Shown here: positions 25,926 to 34,644 of the stretch, piece after piece
How positions within the stretch are numbered: the first letter of the stretch is position 1
Layout: each line of letters begins with the position of its first letter
Origin: Fusibacter sp963666805
GTDB lineage: Bacteria; Bacillota; Clostridia; Peptostreptococcales; Acidaminobacteraceae
Assembly: GCA_963666805.2 (NCBI GenBank)
Contig: CAXXWR010000006.1
Coordinates: 1,054,001-1,118,000 of the forward strand
Direction of reading: 5' to 3'
Length of the DNA stretch: 64,000 bases
Notes under the pieces: model-generated
Told to the model about the DNA's origin: nothing
The model's input: the letters and a program-made list of their open reading frames with translations, nothing else
Databases searched by the model: none
Program-made: the position numbers and the translations under genes

Positions 25926-27119
25926 ATGAGAATTTTGATGATGAATCATTTTCCCCTTGAGGGATCGGGGAGCGGAATTTATACTCGCAATCTGGCAGAA
26001 GCATTAGTTTCTTTTGGGCATGAAGTCATGGTTATATATCCAGAGCATACCCCAGTGATTTACAGTAAGTTTAAGTGTAAACCCGTTATTTTTGCCAGTG
26101 ACAAATACGGGGAAGGACAAGCACCAGAAGTGCCTTTTGACTTCCCATGTTTCACGTCACACCCCCGAAGTCATTATACCTTTTATGAGATGTCTCTCCC
26201 TCAAATTGAGGCATACATAGCCATTTTTACCGAAAAGATGAATCAAGCGATTGAATCATTTCACCCAGATATAATCCATGCACAACATCTATGGATTATG
26301 CCTTATATTGCATCTAAAAGTGGTATTCCTTACTATGTAACGGCACATGGAACGGACTTAAAAGGCTACGCTAAAGATGACCGTTTTCATCAGTATGCTA
26401 GAGAGGGCGCTCAAAAAGCTGAAAAAGTGATTACTATCAGCAAACAAGTTGATCAAGAAGTTGCTCGTATTTTCGGGATAGATGATGCACATAGAGCGTT
26501 GATACTCAATGGTTACAATACTGAACTTTTCCGTATACAGGATGTAGATAAAACGGCCTTACTCAATGGATTTAATATTACTTACCATAAAGAAAAAATA
26601 GTATTTTTTGCAGGTAAGCTAGCGCATTTTAAAGGGATTGATGTTTTGCTGAGAGCAGCCAAAAAATATGAAAATAGTTTTGATGAAGGGGTTATAACAT
26701 TGATTGCTGGGAGTGGTGAACTGGAAAAAGACCTCAAGCAATTAAAGTCAGAATTAGAGCTTCAATCCGTTTATTTTTTAGGGCATATTTACCAAGATGT
26801 TTTATCTAAACTTTATAATATAGCAGATGTGAGCACCGTGCCATCGCGCACAGAACCATTTGGACTGGTGGCTATTGAAGCACTCGCATGTGGGGCACCT
26901 GTAGTAGGGACGAATCAAGGGGGATTACCTGATTTTATAACAGATGAAGTCGGCGCACTTGTACCCGTTGAAGATGCCAAAGCATTATCGGAAGCAATTA
27001 TTGATTTGATTCAAAGAAATGAAGATGGAAAAATGCAAAAAACGTGTCATGAATATGCCTATGAGTATTTTTCGAGAGAAAAATCAGCTTTAAAAGTTGA
27101 AGCTATTTATGGAAAATAA
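25926..27119 (+). CDS. glycosyltransferase family 4 (GT-B), cassette member 2
   Basis: 397 residues with classic GT4 features: N-terminal MNHFPLEGSGSGIYTRNLAE (acceptor side), IIHAQHLWIMPYIASKSGIP, YVTAHGTDLKGY, and the C-terminal donor-binding region with FFAGKLAHFKGIDVLL, RTEPFGLVAIEALACGAPVV and GTNQGGLPDF, where the Glu residues bind the nucleotide-sugar. It transfers a hexose from an activated donor with retention of configuration, probably in the cytoplasm. It begins one base after the previous stop, its RBS (AAAGGAGT) lies in the preceding gene, and 12 bases separate it from the third gene. Confidence 0.92.
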   Translation: MRILMMNHFPLEGSGSGIYTRNLAEALVSFGHEVMVIYPEHTPVIYSKFKCKPVIFASDKYGEGQAPEVPFDFPCFTSHPRSHYTFYEMSLPQIEAYIAIFTEKMNQAIESFHPDIIHAQHLWIMPYIASKSGIPYYVTAHGTDLKGYAKDDRFHQYAREGAQKAEKVITISKQVDQEVARIFGIDDAHRALILNGYNTELFRIQDVDKTALLNGFNITYHKEKIVFFAGKLAHFKGIDVLLRAAKKYENSFDEGVITLIAGSGELEKDLKQLKSELELQSVYFLGHIYQDVLSKLYNIADVSTVPSRTEPFGLVAIEALACGAPVVGTNQGGLPDFITDEVGALVPVEDAKALSEAIIDLIQRNEDGKMQKTCHEYAYEYFSREKSALKVEAIYGK

Positions 27120-27131
27120 TAAGGAGGATTT

Positions 27132-28877
27132 ATGAGAATAGCAGTAGTTATTCCAACCTATTGGCAACGATCAAGAGCTGATGGCTGGAAAGAAGGAGAT
27201 GCCGTATACGATCATCCAACACCTATTGATGAGTATGGAACACTAGGGCGAACGCTTGAGAGTATTAAAATTTTAAACAACAAGAATTTTAGGTTAGTCA
27301 TTCCAGTTTGTCCAACAACAGAGGATATTGAAGAAGAGGCGGAAAGAAAGACTAAAGAGATTGTAGAAAAAGCGAATCTTTCTATGGAAACTTATGTTTT
27401 TACACCTCAAAATTTGAGGAAAATCAAAGGGATTTTAAAAGAAAAAGGATTAAATGATTCCATGGACCTTCTTAATATCAAAGGCTATTCTAATGTTAGG
27501 AATATCTGCCTATATGTAGCCCAAATATTAGGTTCGGATGTCTCTATTTTAATTGATGATGATGAAGTCTTTGAAAAACCTGAATTTATAGATATGGCAG
27601 TTGAATTTATTGGAAAAAGAAAATATGGATCGATTATTTATGGTGTAGCAGGTTACTATCTTAATAAAAAAGATGAGTATTATGATGATGTTCAAATGCA
27701 AGCGTGGATGACTTATTGGGATCGTTTTGGTTCAAAAGCCAAAGCATTTGATAAGATTATTTCCAAAGGACCTCGTATTAAAATCACACCATTTGCCTTT
27801 GGTGGGTTAATGGTCATTCATAAGAACCTGTTTAGGACAGTGCCTTTTGATCCTAAAGTAACACGTGGTGAGGATATTGATTACTTGATTAATGCGAAAA
27901 TGTTTGGCTTTGATTTCTTTTTAGATAATCAACTGAATATTAAACATTTACCGCCGCCTAAACACCACCCTATATGGAAGAGAACCCGAGAAGACATCTA
28001 TAGATTTTTATATGAAAAGTCTAAAATTGACCATCAAAAAGAATTCAGTAATATGAAAAAGATTACAGCTGAAGACTTCATGCCTTACCCAGGTGATTTT
28101 TTAACTGATGATTTAGAAGATAAGATTTTTAAAACCAATATCCTTTTGGCCTTAGATTATTTGGCAGAAGGTAGCATTGAAGACTGTAAAGGGTCAATTG
28201 AGAATATTTATTTGAGTAAATATGAAGCACTTCCTAAATTTGATACATTCGATGCCTATCGAGAAGTTCAAAAGGAATGGGCTGAACTTATTGACGTAAC
28301 AGGAATGAACAGGACTGTTATACGTAATGAAATGGAAAAAAATAATGTTAATCGTCAGAAATCTTCTCAAATGGTTGATGAAGCCATTACTTATGATCGT
28401 GTTGAAATTAAAAATAAATTTAGGGAAGTGCCATTTTTTGATACTTTCAATGACAAAGAGACCGAGAAAATATTGGATTTAATTAAGACCAAACGCTTTA
28501 AAGAAAATCAAGTTGTTTTTAGACAAGGTGATATTAATAACATCTTCTATATCGTGGTGAAAGGCTGTATTAGAATATCTAAATTAGATGATAACAATGA
28601 AGAAATGATTTTGAGCCATATTTCAACCCAAGGGTTATTGGGGGAAACCGCTTTAGTCAATGAAACCCACTTTGTGGATGCGATTGCAGATGAATACACA
28701 GAAGTGTTGATGATTAAGCAAAGCGATCTGGAAGTTTTAATAGAATCTGACCCTGCACTGGGCAATAAATTCTTACTGATGTTGGTTGATAAACTCAATT
28801 TTAAATTGGCAGCAACCAATGATTTAGCTTCTCAATATTATCTTAAAGATGAACATGTAAAAGATTCAATGGATTAG
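27132..28877 (+). CDS. GT-A glycosyltransferase fused to a cyclic-nucleotide-binding-type domain
   Basis: 581 residues. The N-terminal glycosyltransferase domain (about 1-300) has AVVIPTYWQRSRADGWKEGD, DDD at 142-144 in ILIDDDEVFE, RGED at 245-248 and His272 in IKHLPPPKHHP. A helical linker (about 300-430) follows. Residues about 432-560 form a CNBD/Crp-type beta roll: FKENQVVFRQGDINNIFYIV, ISHISTQGLLGE-type turn and GET at 504-506. The Arg that grips the cyclic phosphate in cAMP-binding proteins is not seen after GET (ALVNETHFVDAIA), so the ligand may be different or absent. No DNA-binding HTH follows. This suggests an allosterically controlled glycosyltransferase. RBS AAGGAGGA. Confidence 0.85.
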   Translation: MRIAVVIPTYWQRSRADGWKEGDAVYDHPTPIDEYGTLGRTLESIKILNNKNFRLVIPVCPTTEDIEEEAERKTKEIVEKANLSMETYVFTPQNLRKIKGILKEKGLNDSMDLLNIKGYSNVRNICLYVAQILGSDVSILIDDDEVFEKPEFIDMAVEFIGKRKYGSIIYGVAGYYLNKKDEYYDDVQMQAWMTYWDRFGSKAKAFDKIISKGPRIKITPFAFGGLMVIHKNLFRTVPFDPKVTRGEDIDYLINAKMFGFDFFLDNQLNIKHLPPPKHHPIWKRTREDIYRFLYEKSKIDHQKEFSNMKKITAEDFMPYPGDFLTDDLEDKIFKTNILLALDYLAEGSIEDCKGSIENIYLSKYEALPKFDTFDAYREVQKEWAELIDVTGMNRTVIRNEMEKNNVNRQKSSQMVDEAITYDRVEIKNKFREVPFFDTFNDKETEKILDLIKTKRFKENQVVFRQGDINNIFYIVVKGCIRISKLDDNNEEMILSHISTQGLLGETALVNETHFVDAIADEYTEVLMIKQSDLEVLIESDPALGNKFLLMLVDKLNFKLAATNDLASQYYLKDEHVKDSMD

Positions 28878-28910
28878 AGGCGATAAAGGCCATTATAAAA
28901 ACAATAGCAT

Positions 28911-28969
28911 AAGAACCGATTTCAACAAAAAATTTAACTTCTATTAATTTTGTTGAAATCGGTTCTTTT
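28911..28969 (+). terminator. terminator of the glycosyltransferase cassette
   Basis: GAACCGATTTCAACAAAA (28913-28930) pairs perfectly with TTTTGTTGAAATCGGTTC (28948-28965), then TTTTA. The A-rich flank makes it possibly bidirectional. Confidence 0.9.
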
Positions 28970-28980
28970 AATGTTATAAT
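28953..28980 (+). promoter_or_regulatory. promoter overlapping the preceding terminator
   Basis: TTGAAA (28953-28958) inside the terminator's 3' arm, 16-base spacer, TATAAT (28975-28980). Confidence 0.65.
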
Positions 28981-29016
28981 AAAGACGTATTAAAATTCGT
29001 ACATAAAGAGGTGTTT

Positions 29017-29670
29017 ATGAAAAAAGGCGACGTCATTTGGATTTTGATTTTAGGTCTATTTGTAGCTTTTCTTGCAATACCGTCAACTCATGTGTTGTTT
29101 ATTCAATTAACAACTGGGCATCCTTATATAAGTGGTTTTATTAAATTTGCTTTGTTGGCGACGATGGGTGAACTACTGGCAGGTCGGATAAAGACAAAGG
29201 TATGGAAGAAGCCTCATGCTTTGATTGGACGCGTGGTTGTCTGGGGAATTCTTGGAATCATTATTACGCTTATATTTCAAATCTATGCAGGTGGGGTTAC
29301 ACAGGCAATGGCCAATGGATACCTTCCTTTTGAAGGGGTTTCATTAGCGTTTGCTTTTTTCACCAGTGCTTTAATGAATCTTTTCTTTGCACCAACCTTT
29401 ATGGCACTTCATCGGTTTACAGATAGTTATTTTGACTTAAAGTATGGCGAAAAAAATGAAAAACCAACACTTGAAGTGATTGTAAAAAGGATGGATATTA
29501 AAAACTTTATTGCTTTTATTATACTGAAAACGATTCCTTTCTTTTGGATTCCGGCCCATACAATTACCTTTTTATTACCAAATGAATATAGGGTTCTTGC
29601 AGCGGCATTCTTATCAATGGCTTTAGGGCTATTGTTGGCTTTAGGCAAAAGAGAGCGTGCAATTGGATAA
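29017..29670 (+). CDS. multi-pass membrane protein, possibly Mpv17/PMP22-like
   Basis: 217 residues from the ATG at 29017, with AGAGGTG six bases upstream; a GTG at 29011 lies within that RBS. At least five hydrophobic segments: residues about 6-25, 40-55, 70-92, 105-128 and 165-210. The WGILGIIITLIFQIYAGG and FTSALMNLFFAPTFMALHR segments recall bacterial Mpv17/PMP22-like proteins, whose function is not settled. I am not certain of this assignment. Single gene between its own promoter and terminator. Confidence 0.6.
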   Translation: MKKGDVIWILILGLFVAFLAIPSTHVLFIQLTTGHPYISGFIKFALLATMGELLAGRIKTKVWKKPHALIGRVVVWGILGIIITLIFQIYAGGVTQAMANGYLPFEGVSLAFAFFTSALMNLFFAPTFMALHRFTDSYFDLKYGEKNEKPTLEVIVKRMDIKNFIAFIILKTIPFFWIPAHTITFLLPNEYRVLAAAFLSMALGLLLALGKRERAIG

Positions 29671-29682
29671 GACCTAAAACAC

Positions 29683-29731
29683 AAATCATTATAGAAACGC
29701 TTAGGTTCAGCGTTTTTATAATGATTTTTTT
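29683..29731 (+). terminator. terminator after the membrane protein gene
   Basis: AAATCATTATAGAAACGCT (29683-29701) pairs with AGCGTTTTTATAATGATTT (29709-29727) with one mismatch, then T-run. Confidence 0.9.
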
Positions 29732-29867
29732 ATGTCAAATAATCATGAAAAATAGTCGTATTTTCCTAATTCAAAATACTTATACGAAAGGGCTTGTTTT
29801 TATATCGAATACATAGGATAATGTTATATAATGCCGGTCTTTTTTGAAGAAGTTAAAGGAGTTTTTT

Positions 29868-30749
29868 ATGAAGTTAGGCAGATGTATGAAGCAGGGGAAA
29901 GCCTTGGGAATATGTATATTGGAAGACAATCAATTAAAACGGTTAGATGATTTGTTAGGAATACACATAGAAAATATGATTGAGTTAATCGAAAATTGGG
30001 AAGATATAAAAGGTGAAATTCATAAAAAATGGGATCAAACATTGAGTTATGATTTAGAAGACGTGATATTTCTATCACCCATGCCGCATCCAAGACGTAA
30101 TTTGATTTGTATAGGAAAGAATTACTTGGAACATGCCAAAGAATTAGAAGGAAAGACCGCTAATTTATCAGGTATTCCAAAGCAACCTATCTTTTTTTCA
30201 AAAATGGCATATGAGACGATTGGTGACGGACAATCAGTGGAAATTCAATCGACTGTAACACAAGAGGTTGATTATGAAGTAGAATTAGCCGTTGTTTTAG
30301 GAAAAAAGGTTAAAAATATGACTCCGGAAGAAGTAGAAGAGAGTATTTTTGGATTTACCATTTGTAATGATATTACTGCACGGGATTTGCAAGTTAAACA
30401 TATTCAGTGGCATCTCGGTAAGTCTCAAGACACCTTTACACCTATTGGCCCTATCATTGTAACCAAAGATGAATTTTCTTATCCACCGAATCTAGCCATT
30501 TCTTGTAAGATTAATGGCGAAGTGAGACAAAATAGTCGAACAGACCATTTTATTTTTGATATAGATACACTTATATCAACTTTATCACAGGGCATGACAC
30601 TTATACCCGGTGATATTATTTTGACTGGCACACCAGCAGGAGTAGGGATGGGTTTTAATCCACCGCGGTTTTTAAAAGCAGGCGATGAAATTGTCTGTGA
30701 AATTGAAGGCATTGGACTGCTCCGCAATGACGTTGTAACCAAAAATTAA
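29868..30749 (+). CDS. fumarylacetoacetate hydrolase (FAH) family protein
   Basis: 293 residues from the ATG at 29868 (AAAGGAG upstream; a TTG at 29844 lies before that RBS). FAH-fold signature: RNLICIGKNYLEHAKELE, then the metal-binding acidic triad in QEVDYEVELAVVLGKKVKN, FGFTICNDITARDLQ, and GDIILTGTPAGVGMG. Members are Mg-dependent C-C bond hydrolases, decarboxylases or hydratases of 2-oxo acids or acylpyruvates; substrates vary widely and cannot be told here. The N-terminal 75 residues match the extended form of these enzymes. Stand-alone gene; TATAAT at 29827-29832. Confidence 0.88.
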   Translation: MKLGRCMKQGKALGICILEDNQLKRLDDLLGIHIENMIELIENWEDIKGEIHKKWDQTLSYDLEDVIFLSPMPHPRRNLICIGKNYLEHAKELEGKTANLSGIPKQPIFFSKMAYETIGDGQSVEIQSTVTQEVDYEVELAVVLGKKVKNMTPEEVEESIFGFTICNDITARDLQVKHIQWHLGKSQDTFTPIGPIIVTKDEFSYPPNLAISCKINGEVRQNSRTDHFIFDIDTLISTLSQGMTLIPGDIILTGTPAGVGMGFNPPRFLKAGDEIVCEIEGIGLLRNDVVTKN

Positions 30750-30889
30750 CATGAATATAAGCCTTTCTCAATAGTAACTTGAAGCATGTTTTGATAAAAT
30801 AGGGATAGTCTTATAAAAAATTTGAGATGTAACGAATAGACATAAATAAAAAAGTTACACAATTTAACGAAGGGGCGTAAAAACAGAAT

Positions 30890-32212
30890 ATGAAGAAATC
30901 GACTAAAAAAATTGTATTAGCAATGCTAGTCATTTTTGGACTAAGTAGTATGAATTTTGCAGAAACAGTTGATGCAATCGGTACAACCGCAGCTGAAAAT
31001 GAAGCACTGGTAAGTCAAGAGGTACCACTTAATAACGAGGGGTATCCGCTATTAGCGTCTTATACAGTATCTGTACCAGACAATATGAACATTATGGAGA
31101 TTGATTACAATCAATACAATATTGCGTATTCATATGTTGTTTCAACGAGAAACACTGTCAATATTAGACAACAACCGACAACGAGTAGTCCGGTTGTTAA
31201 ACAACTAGGATTTTATGGGAAAATCAATGTCTTTGAAAAAGTCACAGGGCAGTATTTTAAATCATCAGATAGTGATGAATGGTTCCGTGTCTATTGGTAC
31301 AAAGGTGATGAAATCAAAACAGGCTATATCTATGCACCAATAGTCACTTTTAGAGAGTTCAGATTAAATTTAGCATCAGAAAAAATAAAAGCATTGGAAG
31401 ATTTTTTTGAAACACATGACAACATGGGAAAAGTTAATAACTATAAGCACTACAATGGTTATGCACCTAGATATCATGGTAAAACAGTAGATGCCTTTGG
31501 CTATTCAAGAGATCAATCGGCACCAATGTATGATAATCCTGCCAATAGTGACGAGTTTCGCTATGTATTAGATGGCATGATTTTTAACATTCAAAGCAAG
31601 GCAAATGGCTATTATTATGTTTATGTACCAGATTTTGATGCTTATGGATATATTCCTAGTAAATTTGTATCTGTTACTAATCAAGTTAAGAAATTAGACC
31701 AGCTTATTTTCGTAGATAATCTTAATCAAAATATCTTTACGTTACAAAAAACAGATGGGACATGGTTTTTGAAATCACTTTCTTATGCGACAACAGGAAA
31801 ACTTTCTGAATACAAAGAGCCAACTGTTCCTGGTTTTTATGCTGCGATTCAAAAGAAAGACAGTTTCCTTTATTTAGATGATAAAACAGATGAATTAGAT
31901 GGCTATGCACCTTATGCTATTCGATTTAATGGGGGGGCTTATTTGCATGGATTCCCTGTTAATTATCGATGGAATACAGAGCAAGTTTTGGTTGAAGAGC
32001 CTGAATTTGATGATCAAGGGATCATGATAAAAGAAGCTGTTTATGAGGAAGAACGTGTAGGTAGCCCTATTGATCCAGGAATGATAGAGTACTCATACAC
32101 GTTAGGTACAGTGCCACTTTCTCATAAATGTGTGAGAAACCCAACCTCTCATGCAAAATATATGTATGATTGGATTAAATTAGATGAATGTATCGTCGTC
32201 ATCATCGAGTAG
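30890..32212 (+). CDS. secreted L,D-transpeptidase (YkuD) with SH3-like repeats
   Basis: 440 residues. The N-terminus has a Lys-rich start and hydrophobic stretch (residues 4-24) ending near FAETVDA, a probable signal peptide. Residues about 80-260 include SH3b-type wall-binding units (STRNTVNIRQQPTTSSPVVK and a second set around YVYVPDFDAYGYIPSKF). The C-terminus is the YkuD catalytic domain with HGFPVN and PLSHKCVRN, nucleophile Cys414; the usual SHGC is SHKC here. Such enzymes make 3-3 peptidoglycan cross-links or attach proteins. A purine-poor gap separates GAAGGGG from the ATG, so the start is less certain. The next gene follows after nine bases. Confidence 0.85.
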   Translation: MKKSTKKIVLAMLVIFGLSSMNFAETVDAIGTTAAENEALVSQEVPLNNEGYPLLASYTVSVPDNMNIMEIDYNQYNIAYSYVVSTRNTVNIRQQPTTSSPVVKQLGFYGKINVFEKVTGQYFKSSDSDEWFRVYWYKGDEIKTGYIYAPIVTFREFRLNLASEKIKALEDFFETHDNMGKVNNYKHYNGYAPRYHGKTVDAFGYSRDQSAPMYDNPANSDEFRYVLDGMIFNIQSKANGYYYVYVPDFDAYGYIPSKFVSVTNQVKKLDQLIFVDNLNQNIFTLQKTDGTWFLKSLSYATTGKLSEYKEPTVPGFYAAIQKKDSFLYLDDKTDELDGYAPYAIRFNGGAYLHGFPVNYRWNTEQVLVEEPEFDDQGIMIKEAVYEEERVGSPIDPGMIEYSYTLGTVPLSHKCVRNPTSHAKYMYDWIKLDECIVVIIE

Positions 32213-32221
32213 GAGATTAAA

Positions 32222-33805
32222 ATGAAAAATAAGAAAAGTGTCATTATTATGGGTGCTTTTTTGATTGTATTGGTAGTCGGGATTTTCCTCGGTTACCGAT
32301 ACAATATTTTTGTGCCTAAAGCACCTTCAAATGTTGAAAGCACTATCGGGGATAATGCCAGTTCAACAGGAGATGAAGACGCCCTTCAAAAAGAGAAAGA
32401 AGAAGCGGAAAAAATTCAAAAAGAGAAAGAAGAAGCCGAGCGTATTGCAAAAGAGAAAGAAGAAGCCAAACGCAAAGCAGCTGAAGAAGCACGTCAGAAA
32501 GATATTAATGAGAATACTTTTATAGCAGGTAAGAAGGGACTGGATATATATGATTCGCTTGATGCTGAAACCCAAAGTCTTATTAGTACATTAGATCCAA
32601 GAACTAAAGTCTATATTTCTGATTATATTAAAGATGAGGCAGGCAACATTACTTCAGTAGAAGTAAAAAGCGACATTGATGCCCCTTCATCACTAGGATT
32701 TGCTTCTTATGATCAATTGGTTAAATCCGTAGCTGATTTTATTTCGAGACCTTATGAAGATGCAGATTATAGTGGGTTTGATAAAAATGAGGCTTATGAA
32801 GATAATCCTCAGGTGCATGCAAAAGGACTCTATCTGACAGGAGGCTCTGCAGCAGGGGATCGCTTAGATGAAATAATCGACCTTATTGATCATTCTGAAC
32901 TTAATACAGTGGTGATTGATGTTAAAGATGATAATGGCTATTTATTATTTCATTCAGAAACAGCAGAACGCTTAAATCCAGAAGCCAATAAGCATGTTTT
33001 TATTGATGATATTGAAAGCTTTATGTCAAAATTGAAAGAACATAATATCTATGCCATTGCAAGAATTGTTACATTTAAATCACCTCTTTATGCAAAAGCC
33101 AATTTAGACAAGGCGATTGTTTATAAAGGAACAGATAGACCTTATACTAAGAGTGATGGGATCTATTGGGTCTCTCCCCATAACAGAGATTTGTGGGAAT
33201 ATAATCTAGGCATTGCTAAAGAAGCTGCCGACCTTGGCTTCAATGAAATTCAGTTTGACTATGTGAGATTCCCAGTCGTATCAAACAAGAGTGAAATTGA
33301 TTTTAGAAATCCAGATGGTGAGTCACAAGCAGCAACTATCCAAAACTTTTTAAAGGAAGCCTACACAGAACTGAGTCCTAAAGAAGTTTATGTGGCAGCA
33401 GATGTATTTGGCTGGGCAGCGACTGCTATTAATGATGTGGGGATGGGACAACATTGGGAAGCAGTATCTAATGTGGTAGACTATATTTGCCCAATGATGT
33501 ACCCAAGTCATTATGGTAAAAATAATTTTGGATTATCAGTGCCAGATGCTTATCCTTATGAAACCATTGATCGTTCCACTCAAGATGCTTTAATGCGTAA
33601 CGAAAATGCAGTAACACCTGCTAAAATCAGACCATGGATTCAAGATTTTACGGCAACATGGGTTAAAGGACACATTCGATATGGTAAAAATGAAGTTTTA
33701 GAGCAAATTAAGGCACTCCATGATAATGGTATTGAAGACTATATTTTATGGAATCCATATAATAAATATTCAAAAGACGCTTTTTTAAGTCCAACGGCTG
33801 AGTAA
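32222..33805 (+). CDS. membrane-anchored putative glycoside hydrolase (DUF4015-type)
   Basis: 527 residues. Residues about 5-27 form a signal anchor (SVIIMGAFLIVLVVGIFLG). A highly charged coiled coil follows, with three 10-residue QKEKEEAEKI-like repeats (about 56-95). From about 195 to the end is a TIM-barrel-like domain: KGLYLTGGSAAGDRLDEIID, TVVIDVKDDNGYLLF, YAIARIVTFKSP, FNEIQFDYVRFPV and DVFGWAAT, which fit the putative glycosyl hydrolase family DUF4015. Asp/Glu in QFDYVRFP are probable catalytic-site residues. Likely outside the cell acting on a wall or surface polysaccharide; co-transcribed with the L,D-transpeptidase. Confidence 0.8.
   Translation: MKNKKSVIIMGAFLIVLVVGIFLGYRYNIFVPKAPSNVESTIGDNASSTGDEDALQKEKEEAEKIQKEKEEAERIAKEKEEAKRKAAEEARQKDINENTFIAGKKGLDIYDSLDAETQSLISTLDPRTKVYISDYIKDEAGNITSVEVKSDIDAPSSLGFASYDQLVKSVADFISRPYEDADYSGFDKNEAYEDNPQVHAKGLYLTGGSAAGDRLDEIIDLIDHSELNTVVIDVKDDNGYLLFHSETAERLNPEANKHVFIDDIESFMSKLKEHNIYAIARIVTFKSPLYAKANLDKAIVYKGTDRPYTKSDGIYWVSPHNRDLWEYNLGIAKEAADLGFNEIQFDYVRFPVVSNKSEIDFRNPDGESQAATIQNFLKEAYTELSPKEVYVAADVFGWAATAINDVGMGQHWEAVSNVVDYICPMMYPSHYGKNNFGLSVPDAYPYETIDRSTQDALMRNENAVTPAKIRPWIQDFTATWVKGHIRYGKNEVLEQIKALHDNGIEDYILWNPYNKYSKDAFLSPTAE
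32387..32476 (+). repeat. three 30-bp repeats encoding a charged coiled coil
   Basis: Units at 32387-32416, 32417-32446 and 32447-32476 encode QKEKEEAEKI, QKEKEEAERI and AKEKEEAKRK. Confidence 0.85.
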
Positions 33806-33859
33806 GCGTCAATATAAATTCACTTTCACTAGCGATTAAAATATTCAGGGAGGTATTAT

Positions 33860-34495
33860 ATGTTAGCTGAAAAAATAGCACAAGCATTACTCGAAATTAA
33901 AGCAGTATCAATTGTGGATAAGGATCATTTATTTACATGGGTATCGGGAATCAAGTCACCGGTATATTGTGATAATAGAATGACAATCTCTTATCCTAAA
34001 GTAAGAAACATGATTGCACAGGGATTTGTTGATCAGATTAAAGCAGTCTATCCCGATGTTGAAGTCATAGCAGGAACGGCAACAGCAGGTATTCCACATG
34101 CAGCATGGGTAGCAGATAAGTTAGATTTACCTATGGTCTATGTGAGAAGTGGTGCCAAAGGACATGGCAAAGGTAAACAAATTGAAGGGGCTCTTAGTAG
34201 GGGTCAAAAGGTTGTTTTAATTGAAGACCTTTTATCAACTGGTGGAAGTTCAATCAGTGCCTGTGAGGCTCTAAGAGAAGCTGGGGCTGAGGTCTTGTCT
34301 GTATTGGCTATTTTTTCTTATAATTTTGAAAAAGTAGATCGTGTTTTTGAAGAGGCTCAAATTCCATATGCCACTTTAAGTGATTATAAAACATTATTAC
34401 CTATTGCGGTTAAAGAAAATTATGTTGACGAAGCTGATCTTGAAACACTATTGGCATGGTCTAGTAACCCAAGACTTTTTACAGACCCTGCTTAG
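33860..34495 (+). CDS. pyrE: orotate phosphoribosyltransferase
   Basis: Makes orotidine 5'-phosphate from orotate and PRPP in pyrimidine synthesis. 211 residues, typical of the Gram-positive PyrE. The N-terminal AVSIVDKDHLFTWVSGIKSP binds orotate, ATAGIPHAAWVADKL is next, and the PRPP motif is VVLIEDLLSTGGSS. RBS AGGGAGG. Separated from the rest of the pyr genes, as is common; no PyrR attenuator or other pyr gene is seen near it. Confidence 0.95.
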   Translation: MLAEKIAQALLEIKAVSIVDKDHLFTWVSGIKSPVYCDNRMTISYPKVRNMIAQGFVDQIKAVYPDVEVIAGTATAGIPHAAWVADKLDLPMVYVRSGAKGHGKGKQIEGALSRGQKVVLIEDLLSTGGSSISACEALREAGAEVLSVLAIFSYNFEKVDRVFEEAQIPYATLSDYKTLLPIAVKENYVDEADLETLLAWSSNPRLFTDPA

Positions 34496-34564
34496 ACGAA
34501 TTTAATTTAAAGTAGTAAATAGACTGAAAAAAGTTATCATTTCAATTAATAATTTAAGGTCATC

Positions 34565-34606
34565 AAAGGGCGCGATGAAACATCGTGCCCTTTCTCATGT
34601 TTTTTG
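34565..34606 (+). terminator. terminator-like hairpin between pyrE and trmB
   Basis: AAAGGGCGCGATG (34565-34577) pairs with CATCGTGCCCTTT (34581-34593), one G-T. The T-run (TTTTTT, 34600-34605) begins seven bases after the stem, so termination may be partial. Confidence 0.7.
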
Positions 34607-34613
34607 ATATAAT
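34605..34613 (+). promoter_or_regulatory. extended -10 promoter for trmB
   Basis: TGATATAAT, no good -35. Confidence 0.6.
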
Positions 34614-34644
34614 AGATAAGAATAATTTATAAAGAGGTGACATT

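Noticed and set aside
32363..32575. Phe/Leu-rich 70-codon - strand frame
   Set aside because: It is the reverse reading of the Lys/Glu coiled coil in the glycoside hydrolase gene.
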